A stretch of DNA of 63,837 nt from an uncultured Oscillibacter sp. (GCA_902476875.1 CABSFC010000004.1:1-63837), one strand, 5' to 3'. Shown: positions 45,881-54,765, numbered from the stretch's first letter. Numbers and translations: made by a program. Notes: generated by a model not told the origin, from the letters alone.

Positions 45881-46918
45881 ATGATGAATGTTGAGAAAAA
45901 AGTACTGGTGGACGGCGTACCATTCATCTATGCTGTGAGCCTGGTAGAGGTAGACGGAAGGCCCTATTACGCTGCTGCTTCGGAAAACCGGGAGGGAAAA
46001 GCGTTTTTGATCGATTGCGAAACAGAGGAGGTTTTTTCCCTGCCGGACGGGCCAGGCGGGATTATGACCTTTGTCAAGGCGGCGGGGGAGAGCGCTATGT
46101 TCTCCATCGAGCAATTTTTTCCCGTGTTTGACTCCGCTTTGGCAAAGATTGTCAAAACAGACCTGCATAGATCCGGGGATCAGATCATGGCTGTCAGAAG
46201 GGTGTTGGCGGAAGTCCCCTATGTGCACCGGATCGCCCAGCTTCAGGAGGCGGACGGTACCTTTCTGGCTGCAGGGATTTTATGCAAACACAAAGAGCGC
46301 AGCGACGACTGGTCCACGCCAGGAAGCTTAAAGATCGGCCGGTATGATCCGAACATGGAACAGCTCTCGCTGGAGACCGTCTATGAAGGCGTTTTCAAGC
46401 ACCATGCCATGCAGATTCGAAAGAATGAGGCGGGCTGTGACGAGTTGTTTTTCGGCGGTACGGAGGGCTGCTTCCGCACTGTACGGTCCAGGCAAGACTG
46501 GGTGACAGAAAGGCTTCTGGACGTGCCAACCAGCGATATCGCCATTTTTGACTTGGACGGCGACGGACAGGAGGAACTGGCCATCATCGAGGGTTTCCAC
46601 GGCGACAACGTGGCGGTGTTTAAAGAGGAAAAAGGTGGGTTCCGCCGGGTCCTGGATCTGCCGGCATCCTTTGGACATGTCCTCTGGAGCGGGACGCTCC
46701 TAGGCGCGCCAGCACTGGTCGTGGGCAGCAGAGCGAATGGAAAAGAACTGATTCTCTACCGGCTGAAGAGAGGCGCAGACGGTCGGATGAGCGTAGTCCA
46801 GCAGACAGAACTGGACCGAGGACAGGCCCCTGCGCAGATCTGGGTGGGAGAGAATACCGGACCCATCATCGCGACCAATCACGATGTGGGAGAATTGGCA
46901 AAGTACTCTTTTTCCTGA
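45881..46918 (+). CDS. Cytoplasmic beta-propeller (FG-GAP/VCBS-like) protein
   Basis: The 345-residue protein has no signal peptide or membrane helix. It contains repeated beta-blade segments, the clearest being IAIFDLDGDGQEELAIIEGF, an FG-GAP-type calcium-binding repeat. Others (YYAAASENREGKAFLIDCET, LFFGGTEGCFRTVR, ALVVGSRANGKELILYRL) are consistent with a six- or seven-blade propeller. Similar propellers occur in aldos-2-ulose dehydratases and some lyases or lactonases. Here it sits between an isomerase and a dehydratase, so an enzyme acting on a keto-sugar is possible. The function is unknown. ATG 45881 has only a weak GGGAG. Confidence 0.7.
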   Translation: MMNVEKKVLVDGVPFIYAVSLVEVDGRPYYAAASENREGKAFLIDCETEEVFSLPDGPGGIMTFVKAAGESAMFSIEQFFPVFDSALAKIVKTDLHRSGDQIMAVRRVLAEVPYVHRIAQLQEADGTFLAAGILCKHKERSDDWSTPGSLKIGRYDPNMEQLSLETVYEGVFKHHAMQIRKNEAGCDELFFGGTEGCFRTVRSRQDWVTERLLDVPTSDIAIFDLDGDGQEELAIIEGFHGDNVAVFKEEKGGFRRVLDLPASFGHVLWSGTLLGAPALVVGSRANGKELILYRLKRGADGRMSVVQQTELDRGQAPAQIWVGENTGPIIATNHDVGELAKYSFS

Positions 46919-47102
46919 GAAAGACATCCCTGCCCCGGAAGAGCAGGCTGCACGCGATATCCAGCAGGACGGATCCGCAGTGGCAGGCTGTGAAGAGGCA
47001 TTTTAGCGGAAAGGCGCCATGGGGGGAGGATGCATCGCCCTCTGCAAAACAAGGGAAAACGGATGGGTGGTCATGCCCGTCTCATAAAAAGGAGAATGTA
47101 CA

Positions 47103-48785
47103 GTGGAGCGCAGTAAGAAAATTCTGATCGGCAATGAAAACCAATATTATCGAGCAACCTTAAAATCCATGGGATTTTCCACGGAGGACTTGAAGCGGCC
47201 GGTCATCGGCATAGCCAACGCTTGGAGCGAATGTGTCCCCGGCCACTACAACCTGAGGCAGGTCGCCCAGCGGGTGAAGGACGGTATTTACCGCGCCGGC
47301 GGAACGCCGATCGAATTTGGCGTGCTCGGCGGCTGTGACGGCATGGCGAACGGCCATGTGGGCATGCACTACATCCTGCCCTCCCGGGAGCTGGTCGCAA
47401 ACTCTGTGGAGTCTATGGCTCAGATCAACCAGTTCGACGGACTGGTACTTCTGGGTTCCTGTGACAAGATCGTTCCGGGCATGCTGATGGCGGCGGCCCG
47501 ACTGGACATTCCGTGCATCTTTTTGCCCGGCGGTCCCATGGAAGGCGGTGCTGTATTCGATGGCCGTCGATCCGACCAGACGACCGCCACGGAAGCCTAT
47601 GGCATGCTGTCTGCCGGTAAGATCACGGAGGCGGAGTATACCGCGCTGGAGGACACCGCCTGCCCCGGCTGCGGCTCCTGCTCCTATCTAGGAACGGCCA
47701 ACACCATGTGCAGCCTTGCCGAGGCCCTGGGTATGACATTGCCAGACGGCGGTACTGCGCCGGCCACCTCCGCCCGCCGGATGCAGTTGGGCGAGGAAGC
47801 TGGCGTGAAGATCATGGAGCTGGTGGAAAAGGAGATCACTGCTCGGAAAATACTGACCAACAGTTCCATCCGCAACGCGATCAAGGGCTGTCTTGCCATG
47901 AGCGGCTCCACCAACGCCGTCATGCATCTGACCGCCATTGCCCGGGAGGCGGAGCTGGATATCGATGTGCTCCAAACATTCGATGACTTGTCTGCCACGA
48001 CTCCTCAGATCGCCAAGATGAACCCGGCCTGTAAATATAACATCGTGGACTTCTACCTTGACGGCGGCGTGCCCCGGCTCCTGGAGAACTTGCAGCCTAT
48101 TTTAGAGACGGATGCCATGACGGTCACAGGAAGGACACTCGCAGAAAATATCGCCTGCCACAAGTATCTCTATCCCGCTACTGGTTTGGTCAACCACACG
48201 ATGGACGATCCGTTCGGCTATACGGGCGGCGTGGCCGTGCTCAGGGGTAACCTGGCCCCTGACACCGGCATTACTAAGCCCGGAGCCTTCGACATCAGCC
48301 TTCACCACTTTGAAGGAGAGGCGATCTGTTTTGATTCGGAGGAAGAGGCGGAGGATGCGATCCTGGCCGGCCGGGTCCAGGCAGGACACGTAGTAGTCAT
48401 CCGGTATGAAGGACCCAAGGGCGGCCCTGGCATGCGAGAAATGTATAAGGCTATGAAGTACTTATATGGCCGGGGGCTGGCGCGCTCGACCGCACTCATC
48501 ACGGATGGCCGGTTCTCCGGCACCAACAACGGCTGCTTTGTGGGCCATATCTCTCCTGAGGCATCTGAGGGCGGTCCGATCGCTATCGTGCAGGACGGAG
48601 ACAGAATCGTCATCGACGTGGAACAAAAGCTGCTGCAGCTCCAGGTGTCAGATGAAGAGATCGCCCGACGCCTGGCCGCCTGGGAGCCACCGACGCCCAA
48701 GTTTACCAGGGGCTGGCTGGGTTTGTACTGCAAGATTGCCGCCTCTGGCGCTGAGGGCGCGGTCATGAAATATGATAAGCTGTAA
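47103..48785 (+). CDS. IlvD/EDD-family dehydratase (sugar-acid dehydratase likely)
   Basis: The 560-residue Fe-S enzyme removes water from a 2,3-dihydroxy acid to give a 2-keto-3-deoxy acid. Cluster cysteines are in GGCDGMANGH, LLGSCDKIVPGMLMAA and ACPGCGSCSYLGTANTM; SALITDGRFSGTNNG-type residues and EGPKGGPGMREM complete the family. It starts with GTG at 47103 after AAAAAGGAGAAT. Family members include dihydroxyacid dehydratase (valine/isoleucine) and sugar-acid dehydratases; absence of other ilv genes and the operon context favour a sugar acid such as a tetronate or pentonate. It is the last gene of the cluster, 184 bp after the propeller gene. Confidence 0.9.
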   Translation: MERSKKILIGNENQYYRATLKSMGFSTEDLKRPVIGIANAWSECVPGHYNLRQVAQRVKDGIYRAGGTPIEFGVLGGCDGMANGHVGMHYILPSRELVANSVESMAQINQFDGLVLLGSCDKIVPGMLMAAARLDIPCIFLPGGPMEGGAVFDGRRSDQTTATEAYGMLSAGKITEAEYTALEDTACPGCGSCSYLGTANTMCSLAEALGMTLPDGGTAPATSARRMQLGEEAGVKIMELVEKEITARKILTNSSIRNAIKGCLAMSGSTNAVMHLTAIAREAELDIDVLQTFDDLSATTPQIAKMNPACKYNIVDFYLDGGVPRLLENLQPILETDAMTVTGRTLAENIACHKYLYPATGLVNHTMDDPFGYTGGVAVLRGNLAPDTGITKPGAFDISLHHFEGEAICFDSEEEAEDAILAGRVQAGHVVVIRYEGPKGGPGMREMYKAMKYLYGRGLARSTALITDGRFSGTNNGCFVGHISPEASEGGPIAIVQDGDRIVIDVEQKLLQLQVSDEEIARRLAAWEPPTPKFTRGWLGLYCKIAASGAEGAVMKYDKL

Positions 48786-49117
48786 ACAGCGGGTGGATAA
48801 AAGGCAATCCGGCGGAAACTGGATAACACCCCATTGGTTAGAAGGTGTACCATGCAGTATTGATCCTCCAGATGGGAGCATCAGATCTGATCAGCAAAAG
48901 ATCGTCAAAGTCACCAGACATTTCCCGAACTTTGGGAGCAAGGGACTCTGCAGTTTCCTTTTTCCCGAAAACAGACCTCAGAGTGGGATCGGTCGGTACG
49001 GCGATCGGGAGCTTCTTCGCGCATATGGGAACTCCTGTAGTAAGGGGCGGATCTCTCTATATACAGGCTCCAGATCGCAAAAAGTTGCACGTTTCCATGC
49101 AATAAAATCATAATGAT
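48786..49117. other. Intergenic DNA after the dehydratase, no clear gene
   Basis: A frame at 48845-49105 lacks a ribosome binding site and any known domain. No terminator with a T tract is visible after the dehydratase gene. The right part abuts the truncated IS200 copy, so this is probably insertion debris. Confidence 0.4.
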
Positions 49118-49417
49118 TTGGAAGCGTGCCCCGACCATATTCATATGCTCGCAGTACCGCCGAAGTACAGTGTATCGCAGATCATAGGATATTTAAAGGG
49201 AAAGAGCGGTTTGATGATTTTCGACCGACATGCGAATTTAAAGGACAAGTACGGAAACCGCCATTTCTGGGCGAAAGGGTACTATGTAGATACAGTGGGG
49301 AGAAATAAAAAGCAGATAGCGGAATATATCCGAAATCAACTTGAGTCGGATCAGCTGGCAGATCAGCTGGGGCTGAAGGAGTTTGTAGACCCGTTTACTG
49401 GCCGCGAGAACAAGTAG
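49118..49417 (+). pseudogene. tnpA: 5'-truncated IS200-family transposase
   Basis: From ACPDHIHML to GLKEFVDPFTGRENK this copies the distal two thirds of the transposase at 11165-11634, with a 3-base deletion (HML-AVPPK for HMLVSIPPK) and several substitutions. The HUH His pair and the Tyr region (GYYVDTVGRNKKQI) are kept, but the first 47 or so codons, left end and leader hairpin are missing. The right-end hairpin near 49527-49552 is present but eroded. Confidence 0.85.
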
Positions 49418-50161
49418 GCGTAACGAAATGCCCCTTAAGGGGTAGTCTGTGAAAGAATTGCAGTCGGCAAACCTTTCGGGGCCCTTTAATGGGCTTCGTC
49501 TGTATCGTGCCCTTCCAGGGCGTACTCAAGCTTTCGGCTTAGCCGGAGAGTTTGACTGAAATGCGCCGGCAGATCACTGGGGCCCATATCGCATCGGGGA
49601 TCTTGCGCTGTGGTCCCAGGCTGATACCGCCCCCGCACAAGAATCACGCTTTGTTTTCAAATTTCTTGAGCGGATTATGAGAGGTCGATATGATAATAGA
49701 TATCGATATCGTAAGGGGAACGCTTTATAAAAGGGCTTGATCGTATTATGTGCTGTTTGGGATGGACCCGGCAGTACCATTATTTTAGGGCGTCTATCCC
49801 ATCTCGAAGTTTTTCATAGACGATGGCTTTTCACAGGATGCTTTCTTCAGCTCCCACATGGTGGCAGCGTCAGAAAAGGCCGGGAGGCTATCAAAGGGCG
49901 TTTTTCTTAGCCTACAGCTCTTCGCGGGCCAAAGTCGCAGAACAGGCGGCGCTGGAGGCCATCGGCATGGCATGGAGCGAGACGGGCAGACAGGGTGGAG
50001 GTGCGTCCGCCGCTGGTCCAGGCGGCCCAGAAAACAATGAGGCCCTTCGTTCCCGCCCGCGTCCGGCCCATGGCTGAGGCAGGTGGGAAAGAGGCGGACG
50101 GGCAGACCCAACGCCTTGGAACAAATAAGAGAGGCACGCATGGCGTGCCTCTCTCTGACGC
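49418..50161. other. IS200 right end plus unrecognised DNA
   Basis: 49418-49558 matches the right end of the first IS200 copy (CCCCTTAAGGGG palindrome, GTCGGCAAACC, eroded end hairpin). 49559-50120 has no convincing gene; a minus-strand frame ending SDAATMWELKKASCEKPSSM near 49794 may be the tail of a degraded gene but lacks a start region. Confidence 0.45.
50128..50154 (-). terminator. Terminator of the SLOG/DUF1273 gene
   Basis: A perfect 12-bp stem (50128-50139 with 50143-50154, loop ATG). On the minus strand it is followed by TATTTGTT, just past the stop at 50162. Confidence 0.7.
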
Positions 50162-50674
50162 TCAGCCCTCCGTTGGAATCGCCAGGTCCACCACGGAGAT
50201 CCCGCGGCGCATGGCGTACTCCACGGTGTACCGGGTGCCGCCGGCGGAGCCGTCGAAAGCGGCGATCAGCAGAGACGCATGGTCCACCATGTAGCGGTCC
50301 CGCCGCTGCATACAGGAGGGCGTATACCGGGCGGAGACCAGGGTCTCCCAGTCGCAGGCCGCCACCAGGCGCCGGTACCGCTCCCGCTGGGCGGCGGGCC
50401 AGGCGTCCGCCTGGGTGGGGCAGGGGATGGCGGCCTCCACCGTCACGTCCGGGCGCCGCTCCCGCAGGGCCAGCACGCACTCGCAGAAATACAGGTCGCA
50501 CCCCTGGGCCATGCCGCAGAGGAAGTGGCGGTAGCCCTGCTCATAGGCGGCCTCCACCGCGTCCGCGATCCGCTGCTTCAGCGCGAGACACCGCCCGTCC
50601 CGCTCATTGTAGCCCCAGGGCAGCTTGCCGGGCCGGTGCCCGGTAAAGCAGCAGGACTCCTGCCTTGCCCGCAT
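50162..50674 (-). CDS. SLOG-family protein (DUF1273/YpsA-like)
   Basis: The 170-residue protein starts RQESCCFTGHRPGKLPWGY, the signature of the DUF1273/YpsA group of SLOG Rossmann proteins. Later motifs are RHFLCGMAQGCDLYFCE and AAFDGSAGGTRYTVEYA, which form the nucleotide-type pocket. YpsA affects cell division in some Firmicutes, and SLOG proteins are thought to bind nucleotide-derived signals. ATG 50674 has GAGGAGG 7 nt upstream. Confidence 0.85.
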   Translation of the reverse strand: MRARQESCCFTGHRPGKLPWGYNERDGRCLALKQRIADAVEAAYEQGYRHFLCGMAQGCDLYFCECVLALRERRPDVTVEAAIPCPTQADAWPAAQRERYRRLVAACDWETLVSARYTPSCMQRRDRYMVDHASLLIAAFDGSAGGTRYTVEYAMRRGISVVDLAIPTEG

Positions 50675-50782
50675 GGCGCCGCCTCCTCTCCGATCATTTC
50701 TCTCAGTATAGAACGTTTGTTCGCGTTTGTAAAGACCATTTTCAGAGGTTTTCCGCAAAATGCCGCTTTTTCAAATTAAGGG

Positions 50783-50811
50783 TTGCATTTCCGGCGGGAC
50801 TATCGTATACT
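50783..50811 (+). promoter_or_regulatory. Promoter of the riboswitch-ribU transcript
   Basis: TTGCAT (50783-50788), 17 bp, TATACT (50806-50811), about 25 bp before the riboswitch. Confidence 0.65.
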
Positions 50812-50835
50812 ATCTCCAGAAAGCAACTGAATACT

Positions 50836-50957
50836 TTGTCTTCAGGGCGGGGTGCGAGTCCCCACTGGCGGTAAAGTCCGCGACCGGATGCCATCGGCAT
50901 CCGCTGACCCGGTGAAACTCCGGGACCAACAGTATAGTCTGGATGGAAGAAGATGAG
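50836..50957 (+). promoter_or_regulatory. FMN riboswitch (RFN element)
   Basis: The conserved RFN blocks are all present in order: TTCAGGGCGGGGTGCGAGTC, CCCACTGGCGGTAAAG, CCGCGACC, a variable hairpin GGATGCC-ATC-GGCATCC, GACCCGGTGAAACTCCGGGA, CCAACAGTATAGTCTGGATG and GAAGAAGATGAG. It binds flavin mononucleotide and lies about 105 bp before ribU. GCGCACCGTTTGCGC followed by TTTGTTGTTTGTT at about 50970-51002 may be the regulated terminator. Confidence 0.95.
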
Positions 50958-51062
50958 TGCGGCAGAGCCGCGCACCGTTTGCGCGCTCCTTTGTTGTTTG
51001 TTCACCTTGGAGAAGTCAAAGGATCCAGGGTGTTTTCAAACAAAACAAAGGAGTGTATTTTT

Positions 51063-51758
51063 ATGTCCGAACCCAATGTCAACGCCGTCTCCGCCCATCC
51101 TCAAACCAGCGTCAAGACCATCACCTCCCTGGCCATGCTGACCGCCATCGCCTATGTGGTGATGCTCCTCAGTAAGATGCTGCCCCAGGTCCTGAACTTC
51201 CTCCAGATGGATTTGAAGGACACCGTCATCTGCATCGGCGGTTTTGTCTTCGGCCCCCTGGCCGCCGCCATCATCGCCATCGTCGTGGCCGTGATCGAGA
51301 TGTTCACAGTCAGCGACACCGGCATCTACGGCTGCATCATGAACGCATTTGCCACCTGCGCTTTCTGCTGCACCGCCTCTTTCGTCTATAAAAAGGTGCA
51401 TACCAAAAAGGGCGCGGTCATCGGTCTGGCTCTGGGCACCCTGGTCCTGACGGCCGTGATGCTGCTGTGGAACTACCTCATCACGCCCCTCTATATGGGT
51501 ATGCCCCGGGAAACAGTGGCCGCTATGCTGCCCACCGTCTTTCTGCCCTTCAACTTTGTAAAGGGCGGACTGAACATGGCTGTGATTCTGGTGCTCTACA
51601 AGCCGGTGGTCACCGCTCTGCGGAAAGCCCGTCTGGTGCCGGAAAGCCAGGCGCCTGTTCAGAGCGGCGGCAAATTCAACGCCGGCTTCCTGCTGTTCTC
51701 TCTGGCTTTGCTGGCTACCTTCGTGGTCCTGACTCTGGTGCTGATGGGCATCATCTGA
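51063..51758 (+). CDS. ribU: Riboflavin ECF transporter S component
   Basis: The 231-residue membrane protein is a RibU-type S component that captures riboflavin for an ECF transporter. Motifs are SLAMLTAIAYVVMLLSKM, LQMDLKDTVICIGGFVFGPL and FNFVKGGLNMAVILVLYKPV; six helices are visible. A preceding FMN riboswitch fixes the substrate assignment. The EcfA and EcfT energising subunits must be elsewhere. ATG 51063 has AAAGGAG upstream; a frame open to 50943 overlaps the riboswitch and is not used. Confidence 0.93.
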   Translation: MSEPNVNAVSAHPQTSVKTITSLAMLTAIAYVVMLLSKMLPQVLNFLQMDLKDTVICIGGFVFGPLAAAIIAIVVAVIEMFTVSDTGIYGCIMNAFATCAFCCTASFVYKKVHTKKGAVIGLALGTLVLTAVMLLWNYLITPLYMGMPRETVAAMLPTVFLPFNFVKGGLNMAVILVLYKPVVTALRKARLVPESQAPVQSGGKFNAGFLLFSLALLATFVVLTLVLMGII

Positions 51759-51816
51759 GTTCTTCATACCGGTTTACTCATAGAGAAGCGGCGCGCCGCT
51801 TTCCTCTTTTCAAACC

Positions 51817-51835
51817 CGAACAGATGTGCTATACT
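51817..51835 (+). promoter_or_regulatory. LexA-like SOS box overlapping the dinB promoter
   Basis: CGAACAGATGTGCT at 51817-51830 differs by one base from the Gram-positive LexA box CGAACRNRYGTTY, and directly precedes a TATACT -10 box at 51830-51835. This position would let LexA block transcription. Confidence 0.55.
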
Positions 51836-51869
51836 CGTTGCATGAGAACTGTACGGGAGGAGGGACCCC

Positions 51870-53084
51870 ATGGACCGCGTCATTCTCCACTGCGACCTGA
51901 ACTGCTTTTACGCCTCGGTGGAGCTGCTGAGCCACCCGGACCTGCGGGATGTGCCCGTGGCCGTCTGTGGCGATCCCTCCTCCCGTCACGGCATCATCCT
52001 TGCCAAGAACGAGCCCGCCAAGCGCTTCGGCGTCCAGACGGCGGAAACCGTCTGGCAGGCCAAGAAGAAGTGCCCGGACCTGGTGCTGCTGCCGCCCCAC
52101 CACAAGCTGTACCGGGACTATTCCCAAACGGTCAACGCCATTTACGACCAGTACACCGACCTGGTGGAGCCCTTCGGCATCGACGAGAGCTGGCTGGACG
52201 TGACCCACACCCTCCACCTCTTCGGCGGGGACGCCCGGGCGCTGGCGGACACTCTGCGGGAGCGTCTGCGCCGGGAGCTGGGGCTGACCCTCTCCGTGGG
52301 CGTCAGCTTCAACAAGGCCTTTGCCAAGCTGGGCAGCGACTACAAAAAGCCCGACGCCACCACGGTCATCTCCCGGCGGAACTGGCGGGAGATCGTGTGG
52401 CCCCTGCCGGTGGGGGACCTGCTGTACGTGGGCGGCGCCGCCCGGAAGCTGCTGGGGCAGTATGGCGTGGAGACCATCGGCCAGCTTGCCGCCTGCGGGC
52501 AGGATATGCTGGAAAATCTCATGGGCAAGATGGGCACCCAGCTCTATGAGTACGCCAACGGTCTGGACCGGGACCCGGTGCGCTCCCGGTACGACGCGGA
52601 GCCGGTGAAGTCCGTGGGCAACGGCACGACCTTTCCGCGGAATCTGACCACCCGGAGCCAGGTCCAGGCGGGCGTCGCCGTGCTGGCGGACTCCGTGGCC
52701 TCCCGGCTGCGGCAGGAGGGACTGTATGCCGGCGGCGTCCAGGTGACGGTGCGGGACCCCCAGTTCCGGGACCGCTCCCGCCAGCGGCAGTTGTCCGCCC
52801 CCACCCACCTGATCCGGGACCTGACGGACGCCGCCATGGAGCTGGTGGACACGCTGTGGACGCCGCCGGCTCCCATCCGGGCGCTGACCGTCACCGCCAT
52901 CCACCTGGCGCAGGAGGGAGAGGCCTATGAGCAGGTGGACCTATTCACCGCCTCCGCCGCGCCGAGGCGGGAAAAGCGGGAGAAGCTGGAGGCGGCCATG
53001 GACCGCATCCGGGACAAATTCGGCGGCGGCGCCATCGTGTTCGGCGCCGCCCAGCCTGAGAAAAAGGAGGACCCCCTGCCATGA
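51870..53084 (+). CDS. dinB: DNA polymerase IV / Y-family polymerase
   Basis: The 404-residue polymerase does lesion bypass. It has HCDLNCFYASVELL with catalytic Asp, GIDESWLDVTHTLHLF with the Asp-Glu pair in a variant (DESWLD) form, YRDYSQTVNAIYDQY, and little-finger domain residues to the end. GGAGGGACCCC precedes the ATG. The end overlaps the next gene by four bases. A C-terminal beta-clamp-like motif (EQVDLFT, QxxLF-type) is visible near residue 360. Expression is probably SOS-controlled. Confidence 0.93.
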   Translation: MDRVILHCDLNCFYASVELLSHPDLRDVPVAVCGDPSSRHGIILAKNEPAKRFGVQTAETVWQAKKKCPDLVLLPPHHKLYRDYSQTVNAIYDQYTDLVEPFGIDESWLDVTHTLHLFGGDARALADTLRERLRRELGLTLSVGVSFNKAFAKLGSDYKKPDATTVISRRNWREIVWPLPVGDLLYVGGAARKLLGQYGVETIGQLAACGQDMLENLMGKMGTQLYEYANGLDRDPVRSRYDAEPVKSVGNGTTFPRNLTTRSQVQAGVAVLADSVASRLRQEGLYAGGVQVTVRDPQFRDRSRQRQLSAPTHLIRDLTDAAMELVDTLWTPPAPIRALTVTAIHLAQEGEAYEQVDLFTASAAPRREKREKLEAAMDRIRDKFGGGAIVFGAAQPEKKEDPLP

Positions 53085-53668
53085 CGAAGCAAGAGGAGAA
53101 GCGGCGGCTCCGCCGCACTGTCCGCGCCCTGGAGGCGCGGCTCTCCCCCCGCTATCAGGCGGAATCCGCCCGGGCCATCGCCGCCCATCTGCTGGCCATG
53201 CCGGAGTACCAGACCGCTGGGACGGTGTTCTGCTTTGTGGGCTGGGACCGGGAGATCGACACCCGGCCCATCCTGGAGGACGCCCTGGCCGCCGGGAAGA
53301 CCCTCTGCGTCCCGCTGTGCACGGCCCCCGGCGTTATGGAGGCGCGGCGCATCACCGCGCTGGACCAGCTGGCCCCCGGCGCCTACGGCATCCCGGAGCC
53401 GCCCGCCGTCGCGCCTGCCGTTGGCGTGGACGACGTGGATTTTGCCGTTTTGCCCTGCGCCACCTGTGACCACGCCGGACACCGGCTGGGCAGGGGCGGG
53501 GGCTACTACGACCGCTTTCTGGCCCACTACCGGGGCGGCGCGGTGCTGCTGTGCCGGGAAAAGCTTATCCGGGAGGAGATTCCCGTGGAGCCCCACGACT
53601 ATCCGGTGCCCTGGGTGCTGACGGAGCGGGGATTGTACGAGGACGGCACCCCCGCCCGGCTGGGGTAG
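53081..53668 (+). CDS. 5-formyltetrahydrofolate cyclo-ligase
   Basis: The 195-residue enzyme converts 5-formyl-THF to 5,10-methenyl-THF with ATP. It begins KQEEKRRLRRTVRALEARLS and has the family block RLGRGGGYYDRFLAHY near the C-terminus plus LPCATCDHAGHRLG before it. ATG 53081 overlaps the dinB stop (ATGA), giving a dinB-fau operon. A strong terminator follows. Confidence 0.92.
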   Translation: MTKQEEKRRLRRTVRALEARLSPRYQAESARAIAAHLLAMPEYQTAGTVFCFVGWDREIDTRPILEDALAAGKTLCVPLCTAPGVMEARRITALDQLAPGAYGIPEPPAVAPAVGVDDVDFAVLPCATCDHAGHRLGRGGGYYDRFLAHYRGGAVLLCREKLIREEIPVEPHDYPVPWVLTERGLYEDGTPARLG

Positions 53669-53681
53669 CGGTGGAAACGCG

Positions 53682-53722
53682 AACCTGCCTGTTTTGCTTG
53701 CGCAAAACAGGCAGGTTTTTGA
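53682..53722 (+). terminator. Strong terminator after the cyclo-ligase gene
   Basis: A perfect 16-bp stem (53682-53697 with 53702-53717, loop TTGC) followed by TTT. It may also serve the convergent rsmH-like gene. Confidence 0.9.
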
Positions 53723-53727
53723 CGCTG

Positions 53728-54765
53728 TCAGGCCCGGATGGCCCAGCGCATTTTGGTGGAGCGGGCCCGGGGATTGCGGAAGCACTCCTCCGCCGAGGGG
53801 CGGATCACCTCGGCGGCGATCTCCGCGTAGACGCCCTCCCGAAGGTACTGTTTAAACGCCTTTTTCACCAGCCGGTCCTCTCCGGAGTGGAAGGTCAGGA
53901 CCGCGACGCGGCCGCCGCTTTTCAGCGCCTGGGGCAGCTTTTCCAGAAAGGCGTACAGGGATTCGAACTCGCTGTTCACGTCGATGCGCAGGGCCTGGAA
54001 GGTCCGCTGGCAGGACTTTTTCACCGTCTCCTTCCGCTCCGCGGCGGGGAGAAACGCCAGCGCGTCGGCGACGACCTGGGCCAGCTGTCTGGTGGTGTCG
54101 ATGCTGCCGGCCCTGTGGAGCGTCGCGGTGATCTTCCGGGCGATCTGGGGGGCGTAGGGCTCGTCGGAATTCTCCGTCAGCAGCTGGACCAGCTCCTCCT
54201 CCGACAGCTCCCACAGCCGCTGGGACGCCGGGACGCCGGAGGTGGGGTCCAGCCGCAGGTCCAGGGGGCCGTCGTACTTGAACGTAAAGCCCCGCTCCGG
54301 GTTGTCGATCTGCATGGAGGAGACCCCTAGGTCCGCCAGCACGAAGTCGAATTTCTCCCCCGGCGCCACCTGATCGAGATCGGCGAAATTCATCCGGCGG
54401 ACGGTCAGGATCTCCGGCCCGTAGCCCAGCGCCTCCAGCCGCGCCGTTGTCTTTTCCGACTCGATGGGGTCCACGTCCGTGGCGTAGAGATGGCCCCGCC
54501 CCTCCAGGCGCTCCAGCAGCTTCTGGGTGTGGCCGCCATAGCCCAGGGTGGCGTCCAGGCCGGTCTGGCCGGGCTGGACCTGCAGGAATTCCAGAATTTC
54601 ATTCACGCAGATGGGGATGTGGGTCCCGACGGGGGTCTTGCCGCTCTGGCGGATTTTCTCTACCTCCGCCTGGTATTGCTCGGGATGCAGCTCCTTGTAT
54701 TTCTCCTGGTAGGTCCGGGGATGGGTCCCCTTGTACCGGACCCGCCGCTTGTGTTCCTGTTCCAT
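53728..54765 (-). CDS. RsmH-like 16S rRNA methyltransferase (paralogue type)
   Basis: The 345-residue SAM-dependent methyltransferase has RsmH motifs: GLDATLGYGGHTQKLLERL, DFVLADLGVSSMQIDNPERG with the RsmH D-L-G-V-S-S block, LRIDVNSEFESLYAFLEKLP and LTFHSGEDRLVKKAFK. RsmH makes N4-methyl-C1402. This copy has an unusual basic N-terminal extension of about 45 residues (HKRRVRYKGTHPRTYQEKYK) and is not in a dcw division cluster, so it may be a second RsmH-type enzyme rather than the housekeeping one. GGAGAG precedes the ATG. It follows the TrmH gene by 36 bp. Confidence 0.87.
   Translation of the reverse strand: MEQEHKRRVRYKGTHPRTYQEKYKELHPEQYQAEVEKIRQSGKTPVGTHIPICVNEILEFLQVQPGQTGLDATLGYGGHTQKLLERLEGRGHLYATDVDPIESEKTTARLEALGYGPEILTVRRMNFADLDQVAPGEKFDFVLADLGVSSMQIDNPERGFTFKYDGPLDLRLDPTSGVPASQRLWELSEEELVQLLTENSDEPYAPQIARKITATLHRAGSIDTTRQLAQVVADALAFLPAAERKETVKKSCQRTFQALRIDVNSEFESLYAFLEKLPQALKSGGRVAVLTFHSGEDRLVKKAFKQYLREGVYAEIAAEVIRPSAEECFRNPRARSTKMRWAIRA

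Noticed and set aside
48845..49105. 86-residue plus-strand frame after the dehydratase gene
   Set aside because: No ribosome binding site, no domain, and next to an IS fragment.
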